Positions 1-8,803 of a DNA stretch of 64,000 nt are shown here, piece by piece; within the stretch, counting starts at the first letter, position 1, and each line of letters opens with the position of its first letter. The position numbers and the translations under genes are program-made. The notes below the pieces were generated by a model. The model was not told the origin of the DNA. It worked only from the letters and a program-made list of their open reading frames with translations, and made no database searches. Source of the DNA: Bdellovibrio sp. ZAP7 (lineage in GTDB: Bacteria; Bdellovibrionota; Bdellovibrionia; Bdellovibrionales; Bdellovibrionaceae); the NCBI RefSeq assembly GCF_006874645.1, contig NZ_CP030082.1:2852001-2916000 (forward strand), read 5' to 3'.

Positions 1-1374
1 GCGACTTCTGAACTTGTGAATACTACGAAAAAGCAATATCGCGAGAATAAAAAAGATCGCAGAGCTTTGGCCCGCTATCACGATGCCCTGGTCCTACTTG
101 CCCGAACATTATGGACCGAAGATCAAACATCGATGGCAGTAAAAACTTTGACCGAAGCCAATCGTCAGCTTCGCGGCATTTATCCGATGGATGAAGTCTA
201 CTTTATCCAAGGACGTATCGAAGAGGAAAAAGGTCATTTTGAAAAGGCTTTGGAATTCTATGAAGAAAGTTATAAACAACCTATCAGCCAAGCGGGACTT
301 CGCGACAAACTGGCATGGTTGAAATCCTGGAACTATTATAAACTGCAACGCTTTGAAGAGGCCGCAACAAGTCTGCAGCAGATGCGTGACACCGTTAAAG
401 ACCCCTCTGATAAAATGCGCGCTAAGTTTTGGTTGGGCCGGGCTTTAAAAAATTCCAACAAAGCTACCGAATCCACAGCAGAACTTGAAAGCCTTATTAA
501 AGAAGATCCATTGGGCTATTACGGGATGATGGCTTACCGCGAACTCAATCGCGAATACCCTGCCATCAAAGGCAACGCACAAGAATCTGCAAGTGCCAGC
601 ATTTTGGGATTAGATGAACTTCAAGGCCGCCTTCGCTTGCAGATTGAATGGTTGATCGCGGTTAACGAAAAGCCATTTGCTGAAAAAGCTTTAAATCAAG
701 CGTCCGATGATCTTAAAAAAGCCGGCATTACTTCTGAAAAAACTTGGCTGACGATGTTTTCAGCCTATGCCCGTGCAGGTCTTTACTTGCCTCTGTTTTC
801 AACTTTAGGTTCTTTGCAACCGGAAGTTAAAGACCGCTTGCTTAATGATCATCCAGACTTATTGTTCCCTCAACCCTATCGCGAAATCGTAGCTGGTGCC
901 TCTCAAAAAAGCGGCATCCCGCAAGAGTTTATCTATGCGATCATTCGTCAGGAATCAGCATTCAATCCTGAAGCTCGCAGCCCGGTTGATGCTTTTGGTT
1001 TGATGCAGTTACTGCCAAGTGTATCTAAAAATTTAGCTGCAACTTACAAGTTGGAATATAAAGAAGCTTTGGATCTTTACAAGCCCGAGATCAATATTCC
1101 GCTTGGGGCATTTGAACTTAAGACTTTGATGAAGAAGTACAATAATCAATATATTCTGGCGGTTTCCGGTTATAATGCCAATGACTCCGCTATACGAGGT
1201 TGGTTAAAAACTCGCTACCGGGACGATTCTGTTGAATTTATTGAAGAGGTTCCTTACGAGGAGACTCGAGCTTATATCAAACTAACTATGAGAAATTACG
1301 TGTTTTATGATCGCTTACTTCACAGTCAAACAGCTGTGAAGTTTCCTGAAGAGCTACTAAGTCTAAAAAAGTAG
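1..1374 (+). CDS. slt: Soluble lytic murein transglycosylase, 5'-truncated by window edge
   Basis: Periplasmic enzyme that cleaves the MurNAc-GlcNAc bond of peptidoglycan, giving 1,6-anhydro products. The frame is open from base 1, so the true start lies upstream; the GTG at 16 is probably internal. The N-terminal two thirds is helical with TPR-like repeats (for example residues 20-160 counted from the GTG), as in the superhelical part of Slt70. The C-terminal SLT domain spans about residues 285-440, with catalytic Glu in IIRQESAF (about residue 313) and the GLMQLLP and SGYNAN motifs typical of the family. It converges with a lipoprotein gene ten bases after its stop. In predatory bacteria such enzymes act on self and on prey wall; which applies here cannot be told. 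Confidence 0.9.
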   Translation, partial: ATSELVNTTKKQYRENKKDRRALARYHDALVLLARTLWTEDQTSMAVKTLTEANRQLRGIYPMDEVYFIQGRIEEEKGHFEKALEFYEESYKQPISQAGLRDKLAWLKSWNYYKLQRFEEAATSLQQMRDTVKDPSDKMRAKFWLGRALKNSNKATESTAELESLIKEDPLGYYGMMAYRELNREYPAIKGNAQESASASILGLDELQGRLRLQIEWLIAVNEKPFAEKALNQASDDLKKAGITSEKTWLTMFSAYARAGLYLPLFSTLGSLQPEVKDRLLNDHPDLLFPQPYREIVAGASQKSGIPQEFIYAIIRQESAFNPEARSPVDAFGLMQLLPSVSKNLAATYKLEYKEALDLYKPEINIPLGAFELKTLMKKYNNQYILAVSGYNANDSAIRGWLKTRYRDDSVEFIEEVPYEETRAYIKLTMRNYVFYDRLLHSQTAVKFPEELLSLKK

Positions 1375-1383
1375 ACTTAATAT

Positions 1384-1893
1384 TTAAGGCCAATCGCAAT
1401 CCGTCGAAGTTCCTGCTGAACTCACATCAGGCACTTCGATCGGAGCGATATCTTGATTCGTCAAATCCGTAACCGTAGAATCCCCTGAAGTTAATTGCAA
1501 ACGCAATGTCGTCGAATCCAATTGGCGCAGAGGAAATCGAACTGTTTTAGGTGAAACCGTTCCGCCCGTCACAATTGCAACAAGTTCATTTTCTTGAGAT
1601 GAAGTTTCATCGCCGGCTTCAGCTTCCCAAGTCCCCGTCATTTCACACAGCGTAGGCACGCCGTTTACGATCTGCACGGATTGAAAAGTGAACTGGCTGC
1701 CATCAGCTTTCAGAAATATCTTGTTATATATAGATAAGGACTGACCGTTTAAAGTGACTAGACCATCCTGACGATCGTGGTAAGTCACGTCACTGCTTAA
1801 GCTGCCAAAGTCAGCCGAACCACTGCCGCCACCGGGCTGGTAAGAGCAGGCACCCATAAAACCACAAAGCATCAACAATAATGAGTATTTCAT
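1384..1893 (-). CDS. Small lipoprotein of unknown function
   Basis: Predicted 169-aa lipoprotein: a short hydrophobic signal followed by lipobox FMGAC, then a Gly/Ser-rich stretch. The body is beta-rich (TVRFPLRQLDSTTLRLQL) and resembles a small barrel or lipocalin-like sheet, but I do not recognise a family. The ATG at 1893 is chosen because GAGG lies five bases upstream; a GTG two codons earlier has no room for a ribosome site. It is convergent with slt and divergent from the subtilase gene. The cysteine in FMGAC should be lipidated and Asp is not at position +2, which favours the outer membrane. Confidence 0.75.
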   Translation of the reverse strand: MKYSLLLMLCGFMGACSYQPGGGSGSADFGSLSSDVTYHDRQDGLVTLNGQSLSIYNKIFLKADGSQFTFQSVQIVNGVPTLCEMTGTWEAEAGDETSSQENELVAIVTGGTVSPKTVRFPLRQLDSTTLRLQLTSGDSTVTDLTNQDIAPIEVPDVSSAGTSTDCDWP

Positions 1894-2009
1894 ATTCACC
1901 TCATCGGTCGAGCTGGACTCACCTTTAATTGTCTCACTTTGAGGCGGCGCTTTCTACTACACCTCGACTGGATTCTGCCGATAAGCCCAATGGAGAAAGG
2001 GGAATCTTC

Positions 2010-3377
2010 ATGTTTTCTCGCAAGTGGTTGTTAGCATCAGGTGCTGTCGGCGTGATCTTCTTTGGCGGTCTGGGTGCATACTTATATTTCTCAGATACAT
2101 CCTCCCCGTCGCGCTCCCAAAGCTCCAGTAAATTCAACAAAGAGGGTCGCCTTTTTGAGACCTCTAAAATCACTTCGCAAACAGATAAAGTCGAAGATGA
2201 ACCCAGTGCCTTATTCAATGATCCCGCAATCAGCCAAGCTTGGGGTTTAAAAAAATCTGATGCTGCTCGCGCTTGGTCTGTGACTCGTGGAAGTAAAGAT
2301 ATCGTAGTCGCAGTCATCGACACCGGCATCGATGAACACCACGAAGACTTGGATAAAAATCTTTGGTTAAATCCTGGAGAAACTGGCAAAGACGCTCAAG
2401 GCCGCAACAAAGCCACCAATGGCATCGATGACGACGGCAATGGCTTTGTCGATGACGTTCATGGGTGGAACTTTGTTTCTAACAACAACAAGCTCGACGA
2501 CAATCACGGCCATGGAACTCATATCGCAGGGATCATTGGTGCTGAAGCCGGTAATGGTAAAGGTATCACGGGGATCGCTCCAGAAGTGAGCATCATGGTA
2601 TTAAAGTACTATGATCCAAAAGTACCCAATACTGATAACTTGAAAAACACAGTGGCAGCGATCAAGTACGCCGTAAAAATGGGCGCTAAGATCATCAATT
2701 ACTCTGGCGGTGGTACGGAGTTTTCTCAAGAAGAGCATGATGCCGTTCAAGAAGCGGAAAAAGCCGGCATACTCTTTGTCGCAGCGGCTGGCAATGAGCG
2801 CTCAAACTCTGACCAACATCACTACTACCCTGCAGATTATAAGCTTAGCAATATCATCTCGGTAACGGCTTACGACCCATCCGTTCAAGTTCTGAATTCT
2901 TCGAACTATGGTGTTGAGACTGTGGATATCGCAGCTCCAGGACAAAACATCTTGTCTTGCTTACCAGGGAACTCCTACGGTTACATGACCGGTACCTCTC
3001 AGGCCACAGCCTTCGTAACTGGCGCTGCTGTCCTAGTGATGGCAAACAAACAAGGCGCTTCAACTGCCGTTGAAGTTAAAAAATATATCCTGGCAACCGG
3101 CGATGCACAAACACAGTTGGCATCTAAAACTCGTACATCCCGTCAGTTAAACCTCTACAAGGCTCTAACAATTCTGGATCAAGGTGTATCAGCTTCAGGA
3201 GTGGTCACGGTCAACGTGGATAGCATGCAAAAAATGGGTGGTGATCCTAACGAAGCTCCAGCAGGGGCTGCAGTAAACGACGTCAGCCGCTTTGGTCGCT
3301 CCCTTCTTAATGCAATTGGGAATAAACCAAAACCAAGTCGTGTCGGTACCAAAACAAATGACGGGGAAAACTTCTAA
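2010..3377 (+). CDS. Subtilisin-like (S8) serine protease, membrane-anchored or secreted
   Basis: 455-aa subtilase. Catalytic triad is intact: Asp104 in VAVIDTGID, His168 in HGHGTHIAG, Ser330 in GTSQATAFVTG, with oxyanion Asn in AAAGNE. A single hydrophobic segment (residues 6-27) at the N-terminus acts as signal anchor or uncleaved signal; a Ser-rich linker and a short pro-region follow. The catalytic domain starts with ALFNDPAISQAWGL, typical of secreted subtilases, and Asp-rich insertions (GIDDDGNGFVDD) look like a calcium site. The ATG at 2010 is preferred over an earlier one at 1929 because GAGAAAGGGG lies just upstream and the hydrophobic anchor then starts at residue 6. A role in prey protein degradation is inferred only. 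Confidence 0.9.
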   Translation: MFSRKWLLASGAVGVIFFGGLGAYLYFSDTSSPSRSQSSSKFNKEGRLFETSKITSQTDKVEDEPSALFNDPAISQAWGLKKSDAARAWSVTRGSKDIVVAVIDTGIDEHHEDLDKNLWLNPGETGKDAQGRNKATNGIDDDGNGFVDDVHGWNFVSNNNKLDDNHGHGTHIAGIIGAEAGNGKGITGIAPEVSIMVLKYYDPKVPNTDNLKNTVAAIKYAVKMGAKIINYSGGGTEFSQEEHDAVQEAEKAGILFVAAAGNERSNSDQHHYYPADYKLSNIISVTAYDPSVQVLNSSNYGVETVDIAAPGQNILSCLPGNSYGYMTGTSQATAFVTGAAVLVMANKQGASTAVEVKKYILATGDAQTQLASKTRTSRQLNLYKALTILDQGVSASGVVTVNVDSMQKMGGDPNEAPAGAAVNDVSRFGRSLLNAIGNKPKPSRVGTKTNDGENF

Positions 3378-3445
3378 CAACTCGACCTTAGTCTCTCTAC
3401 CAATTGGCAATAGAGAACTTTTAGCAAATCTGCAATAATTCTATT

Positions 3446-4177
3446 ATGAATTTATCGCAGAGTTCTATTTTATTGGTGGTAGTGAACTACAACCAAGCAC
3501 AAGAAATTGGTTCATTTCTGACGACAATTCAATCGTATTGGTCGCAAACTGATACAGTAGTTGTTGACGATGGCTCATCAGATTCATCCCCACTTATCGC
3601 TAAAAGTTTGGGTTTTAAGGTATTGAAACACGAAAAGAATGAAGGCGTAGGCTCTGCCATTCGGAGTGGAATCGTTTTCGCCAGAGACAATGGATACGAA
3701 GCTGTTCTTATAATGTCATCAAATGGAAAAATGGTGGCGAAAGAAATTCCCCATCTGGTAAAACCAATTATCGATGGTACAGCAGATTATGTAACCGGAA
3801 GTAGATTTATTGCCGGCGGTAGTTCTCCTGGCCTGACTCATTTTCGTAAACTATCTATTCCTGTTTTTTCTGCGATCTGCACTTCACTCCTCTGGCGCAA
3901 ATTTTCGGATATTACATGCGGCTTCAGATGTTACAAAATCAGTTTTCTGTTTGATGGCTCATGTGACATTCACCAACCCTGGCTTTCGCGTTACGAGATG
4001 GAATACTATATTCACTACTGGGCTTGCAATACCCCCGGATTGCGCATCATCGAAGTGCCGGTAACGATTAAATATTCTCACCTTGCAAAAGATCGACAAA
4101 GTAAAATACGTCCCATCATCGATTGGTGGTCAATGGCGAAACCACTAATTCTCTTACGGCTAAAACTGAAAAAATGA
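3446..4177 (+). CDS. Family 2 glycosyltransferase (polyprenyl-phosphate mannosyltransferase-like)
   Basis: 243-aa GT2 protein of the dolichol/undecaprenyl-phosphate sugar transferase type: NYNQAQEIG start, VVVDDGSSDSS nucleotide-binding motif near residue 38, and TGSRFIAGG plus ITCGFRCY motifs. Such enzymes load a hexose from a nucleotide sugar onto a polyprenyl phosphate, or act in glycan assembly. Odd point: the usual metal-binding D-x-D/GDG motif before KMxPEEIP is replaced by SSNGK, so the second acidic pair is missing. No trans-membrane tail is present. It overlaps the next gene by four bases (ATGA), so the two are translationally coupled; the neighbour is a polytopic membrane protein that could be the GT-C partner. 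Confidence 0.85.
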   Translation: MNLSQSSILLVVVNYNQAQEIGSFLTTIQSYWSQTDTVVVDDGSSDSSPLIAKSLGFKVLKHEKNEGVGSAIRSGIVFARDNGYEAVLIMSSNGKMVAKEIPHLVKPIIDGTADYVTGSRFIAGGSSPGLTHFRKLSIPVFSAICTSLLWRKFSDITCGFRCYKISFLFDGSCDIHQPWLSRYEMEYYIHYWACNTPGLRIIEVPVTIKYSHLAKDRQSKIRPIIDWWSMAKPLILLRLKLKK

Positions 4178-5646
4178 AAAAGCTGAAGTATTGCCTGATA
4201 CTGGGCAGCTTGATTATTTTCGCAATTATATTTCCGTCTCGTTACTTGGGCTCGACATCCGGTGTTTCAACCACTGGCGGCGACTATAGCGTTCACCTTA
4301 ATATCAACGCGCACATCGATAATTTAGATTTATTCCCATCACTTTCAGACAAGACCGAATCCCTTCACTCGGTCTCTAAGTACTTACCTATCTACCACGG
4401 GCTCCTCGGATTTCACATTACCGCCAAGTTTTTGGAATTCATGGGCATCCCGCTTCCCGGCGCCTACGGGCTAATAATGGATTTAAGCCTCCTAACAATA
4501 CTTTTGATCTTTCTATTTATCGCAATAGACAATATTAATCGCAAAGACATCTTGATTCCATTCGCGCTAAGCATATTAACCGTCCTCCTTTTCATAAAAT
4601 ATTTTCTCACAGCAGTCGATGCAGCCTATTACTCACAACTTTTCTCTCATGCTCTAATTTCATTGGCCGTCTATCTGTTCACACTACAAAAAAGAAGATC
4701 TGCATTGGTTTTAATTTCGTTCGCCATATTCTGCTACCCCGACTTTTTGCTTTGGTTCATCCCTGTCGCTTTGTTTTCCAAAAGATGTCGTTCGTTCAGA
4801 CCGATCTTATTTGGAATTCTCCTAATCTTGGCAGTCGTACCATTTAAAAGAGCAAACCTCAGTGGCCCCACTCTGACTTCAGCTTCTGTCTACTTTACAA
4901 CCTTAGCGTTCATAATTTTTTTCATTTCAGGAATATGGAATTGGAATCGTAACGCCGCGATTCTAGCCGGTGCTTTCGCCGTTTATTCTCTCAGCCTATA
5001 TCTAGGGACCATGAAATTTTCAAATCCGAGCTACTATGCTGTAAAGCTAACCGGCTTTTCGTATTTACTGCTGCCATACCTTTTACTAACAGTTCCAATT
5101 CGACTTACATTTTTAAGAAAACTCGTCCTCGCTGCCATCGCATTCGCTCTAGTTTACGAAGTATCTTCTTCACACTATGATATCCAGCCCTTTGTCTCCA
5201 ATTCCGGAAATTTTCAAAACCTAGATTATTTACGAGCAAAAAATGCTTCTATCGAAATTCAAAAAAATCTTGCTGGAAAATGCATAGATAGAACTACTTA
5301 CAAAATTCCCGCACAAGATAAAAACAGCTTTCTCTCTTTGGCTGCATTCAATGGAGTTCTCACGAGCTTTGATATCTACTCTCTCAACCTGAAATCATCA
5401 TGGCTAAATAACTTTTACAACGGAGGAATTAACGGCTCCCAGGGAATGCTTATACAGGACCTCCTAAATGAAAATCTATCCGTTTGGGTCAAAAAGCTTG
5501 AAACAGAGATCCAAAGAACTAACTTGGATCCAGACTTTTGCCTCGCATCCCCAAAGAACCAAGCTAGCTTCTTTGCAAAAAGTCAGTATTTTGAGAAACT
5601 TTATGAGGGAGCACAATTTGTCTATTTCAAGCCTCAGAAACGTTAA
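4174..5646 (+). CDS. Polytopic membrane protein, possible GT-C-type glycosyltransferase
   Basis: 490-aa integral membrane protein with roughly ten to eleven hydrophobic segments between residues 5 and 340 and a soluble C-terminal part of about 150 residues. I do not recognise a named family. The first periplasmic loop contains GGDYSVHLNINAHID, an acidic motif in the place where GT-C enzymes carry their catalytic acid, and the upstream gene is a polyprenyl-phosphate sugar transferase, so a lipid-linked sugar transferase role is a reasonable inference. Start at 4174 is fixed by the ATGA overlap with the previous stop; an upstream in-frame start would lie deep in that gene. ATA and CTA codons look more frequent here than in the flanking genes, which by eye suggests foreign origin. 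Confidence 0.75.
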   Translation: MKKLKYCLILGSLIIFAIIFPSRYLGSTSGVSTTGGDYSVHLNINAHIDNLDLFPSLSDKTESLHSVSKYLPIYHGLLGFHITAKFLEFMGIPLPGAYGLIMDLSLLTILLIFLFIAIDNINRKDILIPFALSILTVLLFIKYFLTAVDAAYYSQLFSHALISLAVYLFTLQKRRSALVLISFAIFCYPDFLLWFIPVALFSKRCRSFRPILFGILLILAVVPFKRANLSGPTLTSASVYFTTLAFIIFFISGIWNWNRNAAILAGAFAVYSLSLYLGTMKFSNPSYYAVKLTGFSYLLLPYLLLTVPIRLTFLRKLVLAAIAFALVYEVSSSHYDIQPFVSNSGNFQNLDYLRAKNASIEIQKNLAGKCIDRTTYKIPAQDKNSFLSLAAFNGVLTSFDIYSLNLKSSWLNNFYNGGINGSQGMLIQDLLNENLSVWVKKLETEIQRTNLDPDFCLASPKNQASFFAKSQYFEKLYEGAQFVYFKPQKR

Positions 5647-6271
5647 ACACGCCAATCAAATTCATCCGACTGCAATCATCGACGAAAGCGCTGTGCTAGG
5701 TGAGGGTAATTTTATTGGGCCATTTTGCATTATTGGCAAAGACGTTATTATTGGGAACAACAATAGACTTGAGGCTCACTGCTCTATCGGAACTCCTCCT
5801 GAACACAAAGATTTTTGGCACGGAACGTTCAAGTCTGTTGAAGTCGGCGATAACTGTATTATTCGCGAATACGCCACCGTGAATTCCGGAACGATTAGAA
5901 ATACTATCATCGGTAACAACGTCAGCTTGCTGCACGCCAGTTATGTTGCTCACGATTGTATCGTTGGAGATAACGTTACACTTTCGGGGAATGCTGCCAT
6001 GGGCGGCCACTGCACTATTTTTGAAGGCGCTAATATCGGGCTCAATGTATCAATTCACCAATATAGTTTTGTCGGACACTACAGTATGATCGGCATGGGA
6101 ACTGTGATTACGAAAAAAAGCCTGATCGAACCAACAAAGACTTACGTGGGTAATCCAGCTCGATTCTTAAAAGAGAATCAACATGCGATTAAGAAAAACA
6201 ATCTAAATATAAAAGATATCGAGAGATTCCATAGAGAATTCCACGCCGCCCTGTCGGCACCGAAGAAATAA
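5618..6271 (+). CDS. LpxA-like left-handed beta-helix acyltransferase
   Basis: About 217 aa of hexapeptide repeats, closely resembling acyl-ACP:UDP-GlcNAc O-acyltransferase. Visible LpxA signatures: HPTAIID at the N-terminus, IREYATVNSGT, the catalytic His in YVAHDCIVGDN and the IHQYSFVGHYSMIG turn. The C-terminal helical domain is shorter than in LpxA (family about 260 aa), so this is probably a paralogue acylating a different nucleotide sugar. Start: a TTG at 5618 has AGGGAG seven bases upstream; an ATG at 5603 is possible but lacks a clear site. Both overlap the previous gene, so it is the third gene of a coupled operon ending in the terminator at 6273. Confidence 0.8.
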   Translation: MSISSLRNVKHANQIHPTAIIDESAVLGEGNFIGPFCIIGKDVIIGNNNRLEAHCSIGTPPEHKDFWHGTFKSVEVGDNCIIREYATVNSGTIRNTIIGNNVSLLHASYVAHDCIVGDNVTLSGNAAMGGHCTIFEGANIGLNVSIHQYSFVGHYSMIGMGTVITKKSLIEPTKTYVGNPARFLKENQHAIKKNNLNIKDIERFHREFHAALSAPKK

Positions 6272-6272
6272 A

Positions 6273-6300
6273 AAAAGGCAGTCCAAAGACTGCCTTTTTT
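6273..6300. terminator. Rho-independent terminator between convergent genes
   Basis: Perfect hairpin GGCAGTC/GACTGCC with a four-base loop (CAAA), flanked by A6 on the left and T6 on the right, so it can work in both directions: for the LpxA-like operon and for the zinc-ribbon gene that ends at 6305. Confidence 0.92.
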
Positions 6301-6304
6301 GTTT

Positions 6305-7156
6305 TTAATCCATGAAATCAGAAAGCGAGAGTCGACCGCGGATCATTACGATCAGGCCGACCGCCATACACGATAGGGCCACGCCCACACCGACAAGATT
6401 GCGGTGTCCAAGGCTTAACATTCCCCACAGAATCAAAAGACCACTTAAAGCAAACGGACCGATGTAAACCCACTTCATCCACTTTGGACGATCGGCGTGA
6501 GCCGGGTTTTCAACTTTCATCGTCGACTTTTGCGAGATCCCCACCATCATCATGCTGTTGATACGCGCGATCATCTGATCACAAAGAGCATCACCACCTT
6601 GAGCGGCTTTGATCTCTTCGTACTTCATCATCGCAAAACGGAAAGCATCAAGCTCCCCACAACTTTTGATGAAGGACTCATGAAGATTCATGTCTTCGAA
6701 ATTTTCTAAAACGTTTTTCCATTTGCGCACCAAACTTGGCTGGGCACGCAAACTAGAATCTTGAGGAAGACCTTCCAAACGCTCAAACAGCACGTGACAA
6801 GAGTAGCACTCCTGCGCACGACGACCGTTCAAAGCGCCACATTTTGGACAGGATTTCATTTCCTGGCTTTGCACCTGCTCTGCCGTGGGTTCAACGACAG
6901 CACTCACCGTTTCTTCCTTGAAGGAAGCCAGCAACTCTTCTGCTGTCACTCTTTGGTTTTGCTGTGCGTTGGACTGATCTTTCCCCGGAGTTTCCACCAT
7001 AAACGTCAGCACGTTGCTGGCATCGATGGGTGGATAGTCGAAACCGAAACGATTGTCGCAAGAGATGCACTGAAATACCGGAGTCTCCGTGTGAATATCT
7101 TCACTCGCAACTTCGTACAACTTAGCGCATGATGGGCATCGAACTTTCAATTTCAC
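6305..7156 (-). CDS. Zinc-ribbon membrane protein (MJ0042-type N-terminus)
   Basis: 283-aa protein with two zinc-binding clusters: CPSC/CISC at residues 8-34 (MJ0042-type ribbon) and CPKC/CYSC around residues 102-119. A helical middle region follows, then two trans-membrane segments near residues 228-272 and a short tail. Such proteins are common in delta-proteobacterial groups and their role is unknown. The start is GTG; the CACGTG palindrome at 7154 holds this GTG and, on the other strand, a possible GTG of the next gene. It is divergent from lnt. Confidence 0.8.
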   Translation of the reverse strand: MKLKVRCPSCAKLYEVASEDIHTETPVFQCISCDNRFGFDYPPIDASNVLTFMVETPGKDQSNAQQNQRVTAEELLASFKEETVSAVVEPTAEQVQSQEMKSCPKCGALNGRRAQECYSCHVLFERLEGLPQDSSLRAQPSLVRKWKNVLENFEDMNLHESFIKSCGELDAFRFAMMKYEEIKAAQGGDALCDQMIARINSMMMVGISQKSTMKVENPAHADRPKWMKWVYIGPFALSGLLILWGMLSLGHRNLVGVGVALSCMAVGLIVMIRGRLSLSDFMD

Positions 7157-7189
7157 GTGGACTCACTCACTCTTTGTGTTACTAATACC

Positions 7190-8803
7190 ATGATGAAGAA
7201 AGCCGTTCAATTATTCAAGCATAAAGCCTTCGATTTACGTTGGGCATTACTCTCGGGAATTTTGGTTGGAACAAGCTACATTCCCTTTCCTCCTTGGGCT
7301 TTGCTTTTCTGCTATGTTCCCCTCTGGATTTCTGTCACCGACAACAATTCACTCTCTCTGAAACGCACCTTCTGGAGTGGATGGCTGACGCAATTTGTGC
7401 TTTCTGCCATTGGTTTTCACTGGATTGCCTACACTGCACACGAATTCGGAGCTATGCCTTGGATTATTTCCTATTCGGCATTGCTGCTTTTTTGTGCTTT
7501 CATGCATCTCTACATTCCCGCAGCAGCAGTGGCGGGAGTTTGGTTACAACGAAAATTCCAATTTTCCAGAACCCAAGCATTATTCTCGATTGCCTTGCTA
7601 CATGCCTTACTCGAGCGCATTTGGCCGGTCATCTTTGATTGGCACTTAGGGTACACTTTGATCGGCGCCCAGATCCCGGCTTACCAATGGGCCGATGTGA
7701 TTGGCTTTGCGGGACTTTCCGCTCTGATTCTGCTAGCCAACGCCTGGGTGGCGTCGATCTGGATAAGCTTCCGTCAAAAACGCCAAGGCCTCGTGCAAAC
7801 GGTGGCATTGGTGCTGATTTTGGTTTTGCTGGTCGCTGGCGGCAGTTTTCACAAAGCTCCATGGGATCACTTTGATCGCGAGTTCAAAACAACTCTGATC
7901 CAAGCCAACATTGGCAATTCGGAAAAAATTCAGGCCGAGCAAGGCCGTGGTGCTCAGGAATTCATCACCCGTAAGTTCACGTCGATGACGATGGAAGCGT
8001 TTGCGAAATTTCCAGACACGGATCTTTTCGTATGGCCCGAAACCGCGTTCCCGGATTATTTGGATCAACGACTGTTAGCCCGTAAGCACACACAAATTCT
8101 TGCGAGTGCAATGACGGGCCTTGATCGCCCGATCCTCGCGGGTGCTTATTCGCGCAGTCCCGTTTTAGATCCTCACCGCGACGAAGCGACATTCAATGCT
8201 TTATTCCTGATAGATGCCAAAGGTAACAACCTGGATGCACCTTACTTGAAAACAAATCTTTTAGCTTTTGGGGAATACCTGCCTTTCAGCGAAAAGTTTC
8301 CGATTTTATTAAAATGGCTTCCGTTCATTTCAAACTTCGGCCGAGGCAGCGGCCCACGGGCCCTTGCGTGGAATCGCACAACTGAAAGCATTCATTTGGG
8401 TGGTCAAATTTGTTACGAAGGATTGGATGCAAAATTCTCCCGCGGCCTGGCAGAAGAAAATTCTGACATCCTGGTCAACGTGACTAACGATTCTTGGTTC
8501 GGAAAGACTTTTGAACCCAAGCAACACATGTATATGACTTTGGCTCGAGCGATCGAGACCCGTCGCCCCTTGATTCGCTCCACCAACACGGGAATCAGCA
8601 CGGTGATTTGGGCCAACGGTGACCTTCAACAAACTTCTCCTATTCATGAAGAATGGTCGGGGCAGTTTACTGTAAAATATCTGAAAGATGCTCCGCTGAC
8701 GGCCTATGTGAAATGGGGCCACTTGGATTGGATCGTTCTTTTGTTCGCGCTATTCGGCATTGTTCTAACTGGAGTCCTTCATGCAAGATCTCGCCGTCCT
8801 TGA
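7190..8803 (+). CDS. lnt: Apolipoprotein N-acyltransferase
   Basis: Inner-membrane enzyme that adds the third acyl chain to the N-terminal cysteine of lipoproteins, which is needed for Lol export. 537 aa from ATG 7190 (a second ATG follows at once). About seven membrane segments fill residues 12-220 and one closes the C-terminus (about residues 510-530). The nitrilase domain carries the catalytic triad: Glu284 in VWPETAFP, Lys354 in LKTNLLAFG and Cys408 in GQICYEG, corresponding to E267/K335/C387 of E. coli. It fits the many lipobox proteins in the window. It overlaps mutS2 by 23 bases, so both are probably co-transcribed. Confidence 0.95.
   Translation: MMKKAVQLFKHKAFDLRWALLSGILVGTSYIPFPPWALLFCYVPLWISVTDNNSLSLKRTFWSGWLTQFVLSAIGFHWIAYTAHEFGAMPWIISYSALLLFCAFMHLYIPAAAVAGVWLQRKFQFSRTQALFSIALLHALLERIWPVIFDWHLGYTLIGAQIPAYQWADVIGFAGLSALILLANAWVASIWISFRQKRQGLVQTVALVLILVLLVAGGSFHKAPWDHFDREFKTTLIQANIGNSEKIQAEQGRGAQEFITRKFTSMTMEAFAKFPDTDLFVWPETAFPDYLDQRLLARKHTQILASAMTGLDRPILAGAYSRSPVLDPHRDEATFNALFLIDAKGNNLDAPYLKTNLLAFGEYLPFSEKFPILLKWLPFISNFGRGSGPRALAWNRTTESIHLGGQICYEGLDAKFSRGLAEENSDILVNVTNDSWFGKTFEPKQHMYMTLARAIETRRPLIRSTNTGISTVIWANGDLQQTSPIHEEWSGQFTVKYLKDAPLTAYVKWGHLDWIVLLFALFGIVLTGVLHARSRRP

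Noticed and set aside
7154..7159. CACGTG palindrome as an operator
   Set aside because: A single hexamer formed by two back-to-back GTG codons; too short to call.
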